Shown here in pieces: positions 47,496 to 57,428 of a stretch of DNA of 64,000 nucleotides (positions are counted from its first letter, which is position 1; each line of letters opens with the position of its first letter). Source of the stretch: Kitasatospora herbaricolor (lineage in GTDB: Bacteria; Actinomycetota; Actinomycetes; Streptomycetales; Streptomycetaceae); the NCBI RefSeq assembly GCF_030813695.1, contig NZ_JAUSVA010000002.1:2480001-2544000 (forward strand). Direction: 5' to 3'. The notes below the pieces were generated by a model. The model worked only from the letters and a program-made list of their open reading frames with translations. It was not told where the DNA came from and searched no databases. The position numbers and the translations under genes are program-made.

Positions 47496-48103
47496 AGTGC
47501 GCCCTTGGTCGAGGGGAGGATGCCGGCCGCGCGCGGGTCGCGCTCGGAGGCGTAGCGCAGGGCACGCGCGAGGGCCTTGAACTGGCACTCGACGATGTGG
47601 TGCGCGTTGCGACCGTACGGGACGTGGATGTGCAGGGCCACCTGCGCCTGGGCCACGAAGGACTCGAAGATGTGCCGGGTCATCGTGGTGTCGTAGCTGC
47701 CGATCATCGGCGCCATCGACTCCGGCTCGGTGTGCACCAGGTACGGACGGCCGGAGAGGTCGACGGTGACCTGGGCCAGCGACTCGTCCAGCGGGACGGT
47801 GCAGTTGCCGAAGCGGTAGATGCCGACCTTGTCGCCGAGCGCCTGCTTGAAGGCGGCGCCGAGCGCGAGGGCGGTGTCCTCGATGGTGTGGTGGGTGTCG
47901 ATGTGCAGGTCGCCGGTGGTCTTCACGGTCAGGTCGAAGAGGCCGTGGCGGCCGAGCTGGTCGAGCATGTGGTCGTAGAACCCGACGCCCGTGGAGATGT
48001 CGGTCTTCCCGGTGCCGTCGAGGTTGATCTCGACCAGGACCGAGGTCTCCTTGGTGGTGCGCTCGACCCGGCCGGTGCGGGCACCGTCGTTCTTCGCGGA
48101 CAT
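47492..48103 (-). CDS. hisB: Imidazoleglycerol-phosphate dehydratase
   Basis: 203-residue Mn-dependent dehydratase. The metal-binding histidine motifs are FYDHMLDQLGRHGLFD, DTHHTIEDTALALG and NAHHIVECQFKALARAL, and the family sequence RVERTTKETSVLVEINLDG opens the domain. It is monofunctional, without the phosphatase domain of enterobacterial HisB. ATG 48103 follows the hisC stop by 5 nt. Confidence 0.95.
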   Translation of the reverse strand: MSAKNDGARTGRVERTTKETSVLVEINLDGTGKTDISTGVGFYDHMLDQLGRHGLFDLTVKTTGDLHIDTHHTIEDTALALGAAFKQALGDKVGIYRFGNCTVPLDESLAQVTVDLSGRPYLVHTEPESMAPMIGSYDTTMTRHIFESFVAQAQVALHIHVPYGRNAHHIVECQFKALARALRYASERDPRAAGILPSTKGAL

Positions 48104-48108
48104 AGGGT

Positions 48109-49206
48109 TCAAAGCTCCTTGGTGACGGTGCGGACGGCGTCCAGGAAGGCGTCGTTCTCGGCGGGGGTGCCGGCGGTGACGCGCAGCTGCCCGGGGACGC
48201 CGTTGTCGCGGATCAGGACGCCGAGGTCGAGGATCGCCCGCCAGACGGCGTGCTGGTCCTCGAAGGTGCCGAACTGGATGAAGTTGGAGTCGGAGTCGGT
48301 GACGTCCAGGCCGAGCGCGCGCAGCGCGTCGACCACCCGGTCCCGCTCGGCCTTGAGCCGCTCGACGTACCCGAGCAGGGTGTCGGTGTGCTCCAGGCAG
48401 GCCAGCGCGGTGGCCTGGGTGACGGCCGACAGGTGGTAGGGCAGCCGGACCAGCTGCACGGCGTCCACCACCGCCGGGTCGGCGGCCAGGTAGCCGAGCC
48501 GCAGGCCGGCCGCGCCGAAGGCCTTGGACATGGTCCGGGTGACCACCAGCAGCGGGCGGCCGGCCAGCAGCGGCAGCAGCGACTCCCGGTGCGAGAACTC
48601 GACGTACGCCTCGTCGACGATCACCATGGTCGGCTTGACGGCCTGGGCGGCGTCGTGGAGCGCGAGCACGGTGGCGGCGTCGACGGCGGTGCCGGTCGGG
48701 TTGTTCGGCGAGCAGATGAACAGCACGTCCGGGCGGTGCTCGGCGAGCGCGGCGACGGCCGCGTCCACGTCGATGGTGAAGTCGGCGCGGCGCGGCCCGG
48801 CGATCCAGCGGGTGCCGGTGCCGCGCGAGATCAGCTCGTGCATCTGGTAGGAGGGCTCGAAGCCGAGTGCGCTGCGGCCGGGCCCGCCGAAGGTCTGCAG
48901 CAGCTGCTGGATGATCTCGTTGGAGCCGTTGGCCGCCCAGACCTGCTCCGGGGTGCGCTCGAAGCCGGTGGTGCGGGTCAGGTAGCGGGCCAGCTCGGTG
49001 CGCAGCTCGACGGCGTCGCGGTCCGGGTAGCGGTTGAGGTTGCGGGCCGCCTCGGCGACCCGCTCGGCGATCCGGGCCACCAGCGGCTCGGGCAGCTGGT
49101 ACGGGTTCTCGTTGGTGTTCAGCTGGACGGGGACGTCGAGCTGCGGCGCGCCGTACGGGGACTGGCCGCGCAGTTCGTCCCGTACGGGCAGGTCGTCGAT
49201 CTTCAC
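48109..49206 (-). CDS. hisC: Histidinol-phosphate aminotransferase
   Basis: 365-residue PLP aminotransferase. Visible motifs are [61 protein letters not shown] and the PLP lysine in [20 protein letters not shown]. The GTG start ([13 protein letters not shown]) overlaps the hisD stop by 4 nt. Normal length. Confidence 0.94.
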   Translation of the reverse strand: MKIDDLPVRDELRGQSPYGAPQLDVPVQLNTNENPYQLPEPLVARIAERVAEAARNLNRYPDRDAVELRTELARYLTRTTGFERTPEQVWAANGSNEIIQQLLQTFGGPGRSALGFEPSYQMHELISRGTGTRWIAGPRRADFTIDVDAAVAALAEHRPDVLFICSPNNPTGTAVDAATVLALHDAAQAVKPTMVIVDEAYVEFSHRESLLPLLAGRPLLVVTRTMSKAFGAAGLRLGYLAADPAVVDAVQLVRLPYHLSAVTQATALACLEHTDTLLGYVERLKAERDRVVDALRALGLDVTDSDSNFIQFGTFEDQHAVWRAILDLGVLIRDNGVPGQLRVTAGTPAENDAFLDAVRTVTKEL

Positions 49207-50513
49207 GAGGCGTTCGGTACCGTCCAGTCGAAGCGGGCACGGATGGCGTCGCCGTGACCGGGCAGGTCCTCGGCGTTCGCGAGGTTCACCACGTGGGCGG
49301 CGACGTCCGCCAGCGCCTCGCGGGAGTAGTCCACGACGTGGATGCCGCGCAGGAAGGACTGCACGGACAGGCCCGAGGAGTGGCAGGCGCAGCCGCCCGT
49401 GGGCAGCACGTGGTTGGAGCCGGCCGCGTAGTCGCCGAGCGAGACCGGCGCGTACGGGCCGATGAAGACCGCGCCGGCGTTGCGGACCCGGGCGGCGACC
49501 GCGCGGGCGTCCCTGGTCTGGATCTCCAGGTGCTCGGCGGCGTAGGCGTTGACCACGGCGAGGCCCTGCTCGACGTCGTCGACCAGCACGATGCCGGACT
49601 GCCGGCCGGCCAGCGCCTCGGTGACCCGCTCGCGGTGCTTGGTGTTCGCGACCTGGGCCTTCAGCTCGGTCTCGACGGCGTCGGCGAGCGCGAGGGAGTC
49701 GGTGACCAGCACCGACGCGGCCATCGGGTCGTGCTCGGCCTGGCTGATCAGGTCGGCGGCGACGTCGCGCGGGGAGGCGCTGTCGTCGGCGAGGACGGCG
49801 ATCTCGGTCGGTCCGGCCTCGGCGTCGATGCCGATCCGGCCCTTGAGCAGGCGCTTGGCGGCGGCCACGTAGATGTTGCCGGGGCCGGTCACCAGGTTGA
49901 CCGGGCGGCACTCCTCGGTGCCGTAGGCGAACATCGCGACCGCCTGGGCGCCGCCGACGGAGTACACCTCGGTGACGCCGAGCAGCGCGCAGGCCGCCAG
50001 GATGGTCGGGTGGACCGCACCACCGAAGTCCTTCTGCGGCGGCGAGGTGACGGCGATGCCCCGCACCCCGGCCTCCTGCGCCGGGACGACGTTCATCACC
50101 ACGGAGGACGGGTAGACGGCGAGGCCTCCCGGCACGTACAGGCCGACCCGGTCGACCGGCACCCAGCGCTCGGTCACCGTCCCGCCGGGGACCACCTGGA
50201 CGGTGTGGTCGGTACGGCGCTGCTCGCGGTGCACCAGCCGGGCGCGGCGGATCGACTCCTCCAGCGCGGCGCGGACCTTCGGGTCCAGGGTCTCCAGCGC
50301 GGCGGTGATGTCCGCCTCGGGCACCCGGGTGGAGGCCAGCGTCACGCCGTCGAAGCGCTCGGTGATCTCGATCAGCGCCGCGACCCCGCGATGGCGTACG
50401 TCCTCGCAGATCGGCCGCACCTTCTCCAGGGCGGCCTCCACGTCGAACTCGGCACGGGGCAGCAGGTCACGCGGGTCCTCAAGGGAGCCGCGGAGGTCGA
50501 TTCGAGAGATCAC
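49203..50513 (-). CDS. hisD: Histidinol dehydrogenase
   Basis: 436-residue Zn enzyme for the last two oxidations of histidine synthesis and first gene of the operon. Motifs are [79 protein letters not shown], the Zn/catalytic region [18 protein letters not shown] and [12 protein letters not shown] 50513 ([10 protein letters not shown]) has GGGTGG upstream; longer frames are rejected. It is divergent from the next gene with a 95-bp gap that should hold both promoters. Confidence 0.95.
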   Translation of the reverse strand: MISRIDLRGSLEDPRDLLPRAEFDVEAALEKVRPICEDVRHRGVAALIEITERFDGVTLASTRVPEADITAALETLDPKVRAALEESIRRARLVHREQRRTDHTVQVVPGGTVTERWVPVDRVGLYVPGGLAVYPSSVVMNVVPAQEAGVRGIAVTSPPQKDFGGAVHPTILAACALLGVTEVYSVGGAQAVAMFAYGTEECRPVNLVTGPGNIYVAAAKRLLKGRIGIDAEAGPTEIAVLADDSASPRDVAADLISQAEHDPMAASVLVTDSLALADAVETELKAQVANTKHRERVTEALAGRQSGIVLVDDVEQGLAVVNAYAAEHLEIQTRDARAVAARVRNAGAVFIGPYAPVSLGDYAAGSNHVLPTGGCACHSSGLSVQSFLRGIHVVDYSREALADVAAHVVNLANAEDLPGHGDAIRARFDWTVPNAS

Positions 50514-50608
50514 GCCACCCAGTGTAAGGAGTGGCCGGAACAGGCGGCCGCGCATTTCAGTCCGTGATACGAAAGCCGAGACGGCCGGGGATCTTGGGGG
50601 GACGCATC

Positions 50609-52231
50609 GTGGAACAGGCGCCGGAGGACTGGACACCGGTGGAACGGGGGCTGTGGGAGGCGTTCCGGCAGGGCGTGGTCTACGACCTCGCGGCCCGGAC
50701 CGGGGAGCGCCTCGGCGCGCCGGGGACCAACCAGGAGCTGGACCGCACCGACGAGCGGGACGACGTCTTCGGCGACACCCCCTGGGGCCCGGAGCGGACG
50801 GTCCGCGCCGAGGTGATCGCCCGGCTGCTGCTGGACGGCCCGGCCCCGATACCCGGCCGGGTGGCCGCCCTGAAACTGACCGGCGCCCAGGTCACCGGGC
50901 CGCTGGTGCTGGCCGGCGGCACCATCACGCACTACGTCGAGATGCACGACTGCCGGTTCGCGAACAAGCTGCTGATGTCCGAGGCCCGGGCCGGCACGCT
51001 GCGCTTCGTCACCTGCCTCGTCCCGCGGATCGAGGCCTCCCGGCTGGCCACCGAGGGCGACCTGCACCTCGCCCGCTGCCGGGTCCCGGACGGCATCCGG
51101 CTGACCGACGCCCGGATCGGCACCGACCTGCTGCTGAACCAGGCCGTGGTCGGCGCCGACCGCTTCGGCCGTTCGCTCTCCGCCGACGGCATGAGCGTCC
51201 ACCAGGACTTCGAGGCCGACCGGCTGGAGTCCACCGGCGAGCTGAGCCTGCGCACCGCCCGGGTCGGCGGACGGCTCTCGCTGCGCGGCGCCCAGCTGCG
51301 CAGCACGCCGCAGAGCTCCACCTGCCTGAACGCGGTGCGCCTGACCGTCGGCCACACCCTCTACCTGACCAGCTCGGCGGACGGCGGCTGGTACGGCTCC
51401 CGCACCTACTACGGCTCCGGCTACGGCGAGAGCCCGCCGCCCGGCGCGCCGAGCACGCCGTTCCGCGCGTACGGCAAGGTCCGGCTCTCCGACGCCCGGT
51501 TCGAGAGCGCCTGCCTGATATCCGGCGAGTTCCACCTCGGGGCGGAGGACGAGCTGTCGCTGCGCCGGATCCAGACCCCCGAGCTGCGTTTCGCCTGCCG
51601 GATGCGGCCCACCGGCACCGTCTCGCTCTCCCGCGCCCGGGTCGGCAACCTGGTGGACGCCCCGGCCAGCTGGCCGGCGGGCAAGCACCTGGGCCTGACC
51701 GGCTTCACCTACGAGGTGCTGCGCCCGCTGGCGCCGTTCGGCGTCCAGGAGCGGATCGCCTGGCTGGAGAGCGCCTCCGTCGACTTCCAGCCGGAGTCCT
51801 ACGAACAGCTCGCCGCCGCGCTGCGCCGGGACGGCGCGGACGACGACGCGCGCGAGGTGCTCTACGCCAGGCAGCGCCGGCGGTACGCCACCCTGCCGCT
51901 GCCCAGCCGGATCTGGGGGCACCTCCAGGAGGCCACCGTCGGGTACGGCTACCGGCCCGGTCGGGCGGCGCTCTGGCTGCTGCTGGCCTGGCTGCTCGGC
52001 ACCCTGTTCTTCCAGCAGCACCCGCCGGAACCGCTCAAGGCCGACGAACGGCCGCACTGGAACGCCGCGCTCTACACCCTCGGACACCTGCTGCCGGTGG
52101 TCGACCTCGGGCAGAACGGCTGGAACCCGGCGGGGGCCGGCCAGTGGGTCGCCGCCGGGCTGGTACTGGTGGGCTGGGTACTGGCGACCACGGTGGTGGC
52201 GGGCGCGACCAGGCTGCTGCAACGCGGCTGA
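50609..52231 (+). CDS. Membrane protein with repetitive beta region, unknown role
   Basis: 540-residue protein. Residues about 75-380 contain recurring short strands ([50 protein letters not shown]) like a pentapeptide/bactofilin-style beta-solenoid. The C-terminal ~120 residues hold two TM segments ([35 protein letters not shown]). Streptomyces homologues are often named membrane-associated oxidoreductase, but I see no cofactor motif. GTG 50609 follows a GGGGGGAC Shine-Dalgarno. It is divergent from hisD. Confidence 0.65.
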   Translation: MEQAPEDWTPVERGLWEAFRQGVVYDLAARTGERLGAPGTNQELDRTDERDDVFGDTPWGPERTVRAEVIARLLLDGPAPIPGRVAALKLTGAQVTGPLVLAGGTITHYVEMHDCRFANKLLMSEARAGTLRFVTCLVPRIEASRLATEGDLHLARCRVPDGIRLTDARIGTDLLLNQAVVGADRFGRSLSADGMSVHQDFEADRLESTGELSLRTARVGGRLSLRGAQLRSTPQSSTCLNAVRLTVGHTLYLTSSADGGWYGSRTYYGSGYGESPPPGAPSTPFRAYGKVRLSDARFESACLISGEFHLGAEDELSLRRIQTPELRFACRMRPTGTVSLSRARVGNLVDAPASWPAGKHLGLTGFTYEVLRPLAPFGVQERIAWLESASVDFQPESYEQLAAALRRDGADDDAREVLYARQRRRYATLPLPSRIWGHLQEATVGYGYRPGRAALWLLLAWLLGTLFFQQHPPEPLKADERPHWNAALYTLGHLLPVVDLGQNGWNPAGAGQWVAAGLVLVGWVLATTVVAGATRLLQRG

Positions 52232-52303
52232 ACGGCGGTCACGGGGGCGCGCGCCCGGTAACCCGGGCGCGCGTGGCACCCTCGGGCAACTACGCTGAGC
52301 GCC

Positions 52304-53032
52304 GTGACAGAACGGCTGCCGCTCTTCCCGCTCAACTCGGTCCTCTACCCGGGCCTGGTGCTGCCCCTCAACGTCTTCGAGGAGCGCTACCGCCGTCTCG
52401 TCGCCGACCTGCTGGCGCTGCCCGAGGACCAGCCCCGCCGGTTCGGGGTGCTCGCGATCAAGGACGGCCGGGAGGTCTCCCCGGTCCGCGAGAGCGACGG
52501 CCCGGCCGGGCCGCTGGACGGCCTGGGCACCGTCACCGGCGACCCGCTGGAGGCCCTGCACCACATCGGCTGCGTCGCGGACGTGGCCTCCGTCCAGCCG
52601 CAGCCGGACGGCCGGTACGAGCTGCTGGTCACCGGCACCACCCGGTTCTGGCTGCGCAGCGTCGACACCGGCGGGCCGTACCTGACCGGCGAGATCGAGA
52701 CGATCGAGGAGGACCAGGGCGAGGGCGCCGGGGCCCTCGCCGCGGGCGTGGAGCGGGCCTTCCGCACGTACCAGAAGCGGCTGGCGGGCGCCCGGGAGGC
52801 GAGCATCGCCGGCGAGCAGGAGCTGCCGGCCGACCCGCAGGTGCTCTCGTACCTGGTGGCGGCGGCCTCCGTCTTCGACACCCCGGTCAAGCAGCGCCTG
52901 CTGGCCTGCCCGGACACCGCCCAGCGGCTGACCGCCGAGCTTGAGCTGCTGCGCCGCGAGGCCGCGGTGCTCGCCTGGCTGCCCTCGCTGCCGGCGGTGG
53001 ACCTGACCCGGCAGTCCTTCAGCCCGAACTGA
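52304..53032 (+). CDS. LON substrate-binding-domain protein
   Basis: 242-residue stand-alone N-terminal LON domain without ATPase or protease parts. It opens LPLFPLNSVLYPGLVLPLNV followed by FEERYRRLVADLLALP. FGVLAIKDGREV and HHIGCVADVASVQPQPDGRY are typical, with a C-terminal helical bundle (VLSYLVAAASVFDTPVKQRL). Role unknown; such proteins may act as peptide-binding adaptors. It starts with GTG 52304. A repeat-rich 176-nt gap separates it from the YbaK-type gene. Confidence 0.85.
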   Translation: MTERLPLFPLNSVLYPGLVLPLNVFEERYRRLVADLLALPEDQPRRFGVLAIKDGREVSPVRESDGPAGPLDGLGTVTGDPLEALHHIGCVADVASVQPQPDGRYELLVTGTTRFWLRSVDTGGPYLTGEIETIEEDQGEGAGALAAGVERAFRTYQKRLAGAREASIAGEQELPADPQVLSYLVAAASVFDTPVKQRLLACPDTAQRLTAELELLRREAAVLAWLPSLPAVDLTRQSFSPN

Positions 53033-53097
53033 CCGGGCCGCCGGGGCGGTACCCGGACGGGTGGGCCGGTGCCGGGCCGGTGCAGGGCCGGCGCCGC

Positions 53098-53148
53098 GAC
53101 CGGGCTGACCGGGCTGACCGGGCTGACCGGGCGCCCAGGTGCCCAGGT
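53098..53148. repeat. Adjacent 9-bp and 8-bp tandem repeats
   Basis: GACCGGGCT in 3 full copies plus 8/9 of a fourth (53098-53132), then GCCCAGGT twice (53133-53148), in the gap between two + strand genes. Confidence 0.85.
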
Positions 53149-53208
53149 GCCCGAGAACGACCCGGAACCACCACAAGGCCCGGAACGACCGCGAAGGGGA
53201 GGGCCGCG

Positions 53209-53703
53209 ATGGCCAAGAAGGCGAAGAAGGGCGGGCAGGGGACGCCCGCGACGGTGGCCCTGGAGAGCGCCGGAGTGCCGTTCACCGTGCACGCCTACGA
53301 GCACGACCCGGCCGCCGCCACCTACGGCGGCGAGGCGGCCGAGCTGCTGGGCGTCCCGGCGGAGCGGGTCTTCAAGACGCTGGTCGCCGATGTCGACGGC
53401 ACCCTCACCGTGGGGGTCGTGCCCGTCTCCGGGAAGCTCGACCTGAAGGCGCTGGCCGCAGCCGTCGGCGGCAAGCGCGCCGCGATGGCCGACCCGGCCG
53501 CCGCCGAGCGCAGCAGCGGCTACGTGCTGGGCGGCATCTCCCCGCTGGGCCAGCGGCGCCCGCTGCGCACCGTGCTGGACGACACCGTCCTGGCCCACCC
53601 GACGGTCTACGTCTCGGCGGGCCGGCGCGGGCTGGAGGTCGAACTCGCCCCGGCCGACCTGGTGGCGCTGACGAAGGCACTGACGGCACCGATCGGCCGG
53701 TAG
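53209..53703 (+). CDS. ybaK: YbaK-type Cys-tRNA(Pro)/Cys-tRNA(Cys) deacylase
   Basis: 164-residue YbaK/ProX-family editing enzyme that removes cysteine mis-attached to tRNA-Pro. A basic start (MAKKAKKGG) precedes ALESAGVPFTVHAYEHDPAA, ELLGVPAERVFKTLVADVDG (with the conserved Lys), VVPVSGKLDLKALAAAVGGK, GYVLGGISPLGQRRPLRTVL and VYVSAGRRGLEVELAPADL. ATG 53209 has GGGGAGGG upstream. Repeats lie directly upstream; a hairpin follows the gene. Confidence 0.88.
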   Translation: MAKKAKKGGQGTPATVALESAGVPFTVHAYEHDPAAATYGGEAAELLGVPAERVFKTLVADVDGTLTVGVVPVSGKLDLKALAAAVGGKRAAMADPAAAERSSGYVLGGISPLGQRRPLRTVLDDTVLAHPTVYVSAGRRGLEVELAPADLVALTKALTAPIGR

Positions 53704-53752
53704 GCCGCGGCGGGCCCCCACCCCCCACGCCCCGCGCGCCCCTGGACGCGCG

Positions 53753-53793
53753 GACGGCCCCCGGCCGCCAGGGGCGGGCGGTCAGGGGCCGTC
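53753..53793. terminator. Hairpin after ybaK-type gene
   Basis: 9-bp outer stem GACGGCCCC/GGGGCCGTC (53753-53761 with 53785-53793) and an inner CCGCC/GGCGG pairing, between two convergent genes. Confidence 0.5.
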
Positions 53794-53835
53794 GTGCGGT
53801 GCGGGCCTCGGGTGCCCCGGGCCGGTGCCGGCGGG

Positions 53836-54756
53836 TCAGGCCGGCGGGGCCGGCCGCTCGTGCCGCTCGGCCGGCGCCTGGTCGGCGACCGGCCTGCCCG
53901 CGGGCTTCTCGAACGACGGGGGAGCCGGCGCGTCCGCCGGCGGCGGAGTGTCCGGACCCGCGGGCGCGTCGAAGGGCGCGTGCCCGGGGGCCGGTGTGAC
54001 GCCGTCCGCCGGGGGCGCGTAGTGGGGCTCGGACCCGGGCCGGTGGCCCCCCTCCCAGTACGGCGGCGGGTCCTGCTCGCGCTTGCCGAACGCCGCCGAG
54101 AGGGCCAGCAGCAGCACCATCGCCGTCATCGGCCAGACCAGCAGCGCACCCTTGGCCCCCAGCCGGAGGGCGTCGGTGAACCGGTGACCGTCACCCACCT
54201 GCCGGGCGTGCGCGATCACGTCGGCGGTCGGGCCGAGCCGGATGCCCAGCCGCCAGGCGATCAGCGAACCGGCCAGGCCGCCGACGGTCAGGCCCACCGC
54301 GACCGCGATCCCGCCGCCCCGGCGCCGGGTCAGCAGGAAGGCGCCCAGCGCGGTGACCACGCCCGCGCCCAGGCCGATCAGGGCGAAGACGGCGTCGGCC
54401 CCGGCGCGCTGCTCGCCCTCGGGGTCGGCGTACAGGATCCGGTTGCCCTTGACGAGCAGCGGCACCTGCGGGGCCAGCCAGACCCAGAGCCCGGCCATCA
54501 CGAAGCCGAGCAGGAGGCAGACGAGTACCGTCAGCGCCCCGATCCGCAGCTCCGGCGGCAGCGGTCGCCTGGGCGCCCGCTCGGCCTTCTCCAGGACCGG
54601 CAGCGCCCCGTAGGGGTACGCGGCCGGGGCGGGGGTCTGGCCGGCGGTGCCCTGGAGCGCGGGCGTCGCGGCGCTCCCGGCGGCGTCCGCGGCGGGGCTC
54701 GCGAGCTCCCCGGCGGGGACCTTGCCGGGATCCGGAGGTGTGTTCGGTACGGTCAC
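53836..54756 (-). CDS. Four-TM membrane protein, DUF2567-like
   Basis: 306-residue protein. A disordered Pro/Ala-rich N-terminus (1-65) is followed by four TM segments (IGALTVLVCLLLGFVMAGLW; VFALIGLGAGVVTALGAFLL; IAVAVGLTVGGLAGSLIAW; WPMTAMVLLLALSAAFG). A ~80-residue Pro-rich C-terminal tail completes it. The loop PLLVKGNRILYADPEGEQRA and the RLGPTADVIAHARQVGDG region resemble the actinobacterial DUF2567 group, but I am not certain. GTG 54756. It is convergent with the ybaK-type gene. Confidence 0.6.
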   Translation of the reverse strand: MTVPNTPPDPGKVPAGELASPAADAAGSAATPALQGTAGQTPAPAAYPYGALPVLEKAERAPRRPLPPELRIGALTVLVCLLLGFVMAGLWVWLAPQVPLLVKGNRILYADPEGEQRAGADAVFALIGLGAGVVTALGAFLLTRRRGGGIAVAVGLTVGGLAGSLIAWRLGIRLGPTADVIAHARQVGDGHRFTDALRLGAKGALLVWPMTAMVLLLALSAAFGKREQDPPPYWEGGHRPGSEPHYAPPADGVTPAPGHAPFDAPAGPDTPPPADAPAPPSFEKPAGRPVADQAPAERHERPAPPA

Positions 54757-54857
54757 CCGGCCATCGTTTCACGATCGGCCGCGCGGAGGGGGTGCGGCCT
54801 ACGCCCCGGGCGGGCCGCCGGCGCGCACCAGGGTCACCCGCACGCCCCCCGGCCGGG

Positions 54858-55922
54858 TCACTCCCCCGGGAAGGCGACGCCCAGGTCATGACGAACGCCG
54901 TCCAGGACCTGCATGATGCGCAGGGTCTCGGCGAGCGGCATCAGGTCGGACTCCAGGCGCCCGGCGCTGATGCAGCGAGCCGCTTCGGCGGCCTGGTAGC
55001 ACAGGCCCCCGACGCGCTGCGGGGGGACGAACACGTCGATCGGCTCGTTGTCCCGACCTACGAGACGGACCTCGGCCGGTCCGTAGAAGGGGCCCTCGAT
55101 CTCCAGGCGGGCGTGCGTCCCCGAGATCGACGCCGTGGTCGGGGTGCGGGCGAAGAGGGTCGTGTTCAGCACGCCGTGGGCCCCGGCCCCGGTGGTGACC
55201 ACGATCGACGCCTGGCCGTCGACGCCGGTGAAGGCCTTCGTGCCCACCGCCGTGACCGAGGCGAACGGCCCCAGCACCATCGAGGCGAAGGAGACCGGGT
55301 AGACACCGAGGTCCAGGAGGGCCCCGCCCGCCAGCTCGGGTGCGAAGAGGCGGTTCGCCGGGTCGGGGTCCATCTGCTGGCCGTGGTCGGCCGTCACGGT
55401 GTGCACCTCGCCGAGCAGACCGGAGTCGAGCACCTGGCGGACCACGTCGATGTGCGGCAGGAACCGCGTCCACATCGCCTCCATCAGGAACACCCCGCGC
55501 TTGCGGGCGGCTTCGATCAACTGCTCGGCCTCGCGGGCGTTGCGGGTGAAGGCCTTCTCCACCAGGACGTGCCGGCCCGCCTCGACCGCCTGCATGGCCT
55601 GCTCGAAGTGGCCCGAGTGCGGCGACGCGACGTAGACGATGTCCACGTCGTCGTCCTCGACGAGTTCGGCGTAGCTCCCGTAGGCCTTCGGGACGGCGAA
55701 CCGGTCGGCGAAGGCGCGGGCCCGGCCGGCGTCGCGCGAGCCGACCGCCACGACCCTCTGCGCGGTGTGCTTCTGCAGGGCCTCCACGAACTGGGCCGCG
55801 ATCCAGCCCGGTGCCACCACCCCCCAGTTCAGCGCGGGCGCCTCACGCGGGGAGGGAGTTCGCGGCGCGGGCAGCACCGTGCCCGCGGCCTCGTCTGCGA
55901 TGACCGGCCAGTCCTGCGTCAT
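54858..55922 (-). CDS. Gfo/Idh/MocA-family oxidoreductase
   Basis: 354-residue NAD(P)-dependent sugar-type dehydrogenase. The Rossmann start is ALNWGVVAPGWIAAQFVEAL. The usual EKP motif appears as HVLVEKAFTRN, a substitution of Ala for Pro. The catalytic-domain motif is GGALLDLGVYPVSFASMV. Family members act on myo-inositol, glucose-6-phosphate derivatives or trans-dihydrodiols; the substrate is unknown. ATG 55922 has GAGAGGAA upstream. The 434-nt gap to the LacI gene holds a promoter with a LacI-type operator, so it is likely repressed by the neighbouring LacI protein. Confidence 0.85.
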   Translation of the reverse strand: MTQDWPVIADEAAGTVLPAPRTPSPREAPALNWGVVAPGWIAAQFVEALQKHTAQRVVAVGSRDAGRARAFADRFAVPKAYGSYAELVEDDDVDIVYVASPHSGHFEQAMQAVEAGRHVLVEKAFTRNAREAEQLIEAARKRGVFLMEAMWTRFLPHIDVVRQVLDSGLLGEVHTVTADHGQQMDPDPANRLFAPELAGGALLDLGVYPVSFASMVLGPFASVTAVGTKAFTGVDGQASIVVTTGAGAHGVLNTTLFARTPTTASISGTHARLEIEGPFYGPAEVRLVGRDNEPIDVFVPPQRVGGLCYQAAEAARCISAGRLESDLMPLAETLRIMQVLDGVRHDLGVAFPGE

Positions 55923-56124
55923 GGGATTCCTCTCGGTCGACCTGCCAAGGCGATGCGCGCGGGAACGGCGGCGGAGCTCCGGGCCCGCCGTGGGCGGCCC
56001 CGGTCCGTTGGGGGAACACCTCGTGCCCGGTCCGTGGAAGGCCCCGCGGGAGCGGGCCGGAGCCGGGCCCTCCCCGACGGCGGACGACCGCCCGAGGAGA
56101 CTGCCGGTCACCGTCGTTCCCGTC

Positions 56125-56140
56125 GCGCAATCGATTGCGC
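56125..56140. promoter_or_regulatory. LacI-family operator 1 (oxidoreductase promoter)
   Basis: Perfect 16-bp palindrome GCGCAATCGATTGCGC with a central CG, typical of LacI/GalR operators. It shares the core GCAATCGATTGC with the site at 57446-57461. It lies just downstream of the predicted -10 box. Confidence 0.8.
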
Positions 56141-56143
56141 AAC

Positions 56144-56172
56144 GGTACGACGAGAGTGCCACAGCCTGTCAA
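56144..56172 (-). promoter_or_regulatory. Predicted promoter of the oxidoreductase gene
   Basis: On the - strand, -35 TTGACA (56172-56167), 17-nt spacer, -10 CGTACC (56149-56144). The -35 is perfect and the -10 is poor. The operator begins 4 nt further on, where a bound repressor would block initiation. It is about 220 nt from the start codon, implying a long leader. Confidence 0.5.
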
Positions 56173-56356
56173 GCCGGTCTCGTCGTCGCGGCTCGCCGCA
56201 CCACCCCGTCGGACCGGGCCGAGGAGCCCGCCCCGTCGCCCGTCCTCCACCCGGCCCGCCCGGCGGGCGCCACGGCCGCCGACCGGCGGCCACCGGTGAC
56301 CTGCGGCGGCGCGGACCGTGCCCGTGGGTCGGACCGGGTCGGACCGTCCCCGCAGG

Positions 56357-57352
56357 TCAGCTGGTTTCGCGCAGGACGAGCTGCGTGCGCAGGGCGACCT
56401 GCGAGGTGCTGCTCCGGCCTCCGATCCGCTCCAGCAGCAGGCGCCCGCAGGTCGCTCCCACCTCGTAGGCCGGATAGCGGATCGTGGAGAGCCTCGGGCG
56501 CACCAGGGAGGCGATCTCGATGTCGTCGTGCCCGATCAGCGCCAGGTCGGACGGGACCGCGAGGCCCAGCTGCTCCGCGGCCTCCAGCGCGCCGACGGCC
56601 GTGCGGTCGTTGACGCAGGCGATCGCCGTGGGCGGTTTCCTGCGGCTCATCAGCCTGCGCAGTCCTTCGGCGCCGGCTTCGCGGGTGTGCTTCCCCCGGA
56701 CGATCAGCCCGGCCGGCAGGTCCAGCCCGTACCGTCCGGCGGCGGCGCGGTACAGCTCAAGACGGGGGTCGCCGGCGGGTGCGCCCGCCGGCCCCGCCAG
56801 CATGCCGAGCCGCTCGTGCCCCTGCCGGGCGAGGTGGGCGACCGCCTGGTCGACGGCCTCCTGGGAGTCGGCGCGCACCAGGTCCAGGTCGCCCGGCCCG
56901 GCGTCGGAGCTGACCACGACCGGGACGCCCGCCGCCCGGACGGCGTCGAAGTCCTCCGGGACCAGCCACTGCGGCGTGATCACCACGCCGTCGAGCCGGC
57001 GCTGCACCACGTCGTCCAGGCAGAGCAGTTCCTCGGCCCGGTCCGCGTTCGTGTTGCAGACGACGACCTGGTACCGCCCCGGGCGCATCGCGTCCTGCAG
57101 CCCGCGGGCCAGCTGCGCGTAGAACGGGTTGGCGATGTCCGGGACGATCAGCGCCACGGTGCTGGAACGCCTGGTGCGCAGGCTCTGGGCCACGGTGTTC
57201 AGCCGGAACCCCAGCTCGGCGACGGCCTGCCGCACCGCCGCCCGCTTCTCGGGGGCCACCGCCCGCTTGCCGCTCAGCACGTAGGAGACGGTGGTGACCG
57301 ACACCCCCGCGGCGCGAGCGACATCGCTCATCGTCACCGACTGCTGATCCAT
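56357..57352 (-). CDS. LacI-family transcriptional repressor
   Basis: 331-residue repressor. The HTH and hinge are textbook: TMSDVARAAGVSVTTVSYVL, then SGKRAVAPEKRAAV and the hinge NTVAQSLRTRRSSTVALIVP. A periplasmic-binding-protein-like ligand domain follows (IANPFYAQLARGLQDAMRPG; AIACVNDRTAVGALEAAEQL; LALIGHDDIEIASLVRPRLS; LLLERIGG). Ligand unknown, probably a sugar or derivative. ATG 57352 has GGAGGAGG upstream; the longer frame is rejected. One operator is about 94 nt upstream, inside the end of the hydrolase gene, and a second controls the oxidoreductase. Confidence 0.92.
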   Translation of the reverse strand: MDQQSVTMSDVARAAGVSVTTVSYVLSGKRAVAPEKRAAVRQAVAELGFRLNTVAQSLRTRRSSTVALIVPDIANPFYAQLARGLQDAMRPGRYQVVVCNTNADRAEELLCLDDVVQRRLDGVVITPQWLVPEDFDAVRAAGVPVVVSSDAGPGDLDLVRADSQEAVDQAVAHLARQGHERLGMLAGPAGAPAGDPRLELYRAAAGRYGLDLPAGLIVRGKHTREAGAEGLRRLMSRRKPPTAIACVNDRTAVGALEAAEQLGLAVPSDLALIGHDDIEIASLVRPRLSTIRYPAYEVGATCGRLLLERIGGRSSTSQVALRTQLVLRETS

Positions 57353-57428
57353 TCGGGGTCCTCCTCCCGCGACCGGGCACCGCCGGCCCTGCCTGCCCTG
57401 CCTGCCCTGCCGAAGGCATCGGCGGGCG

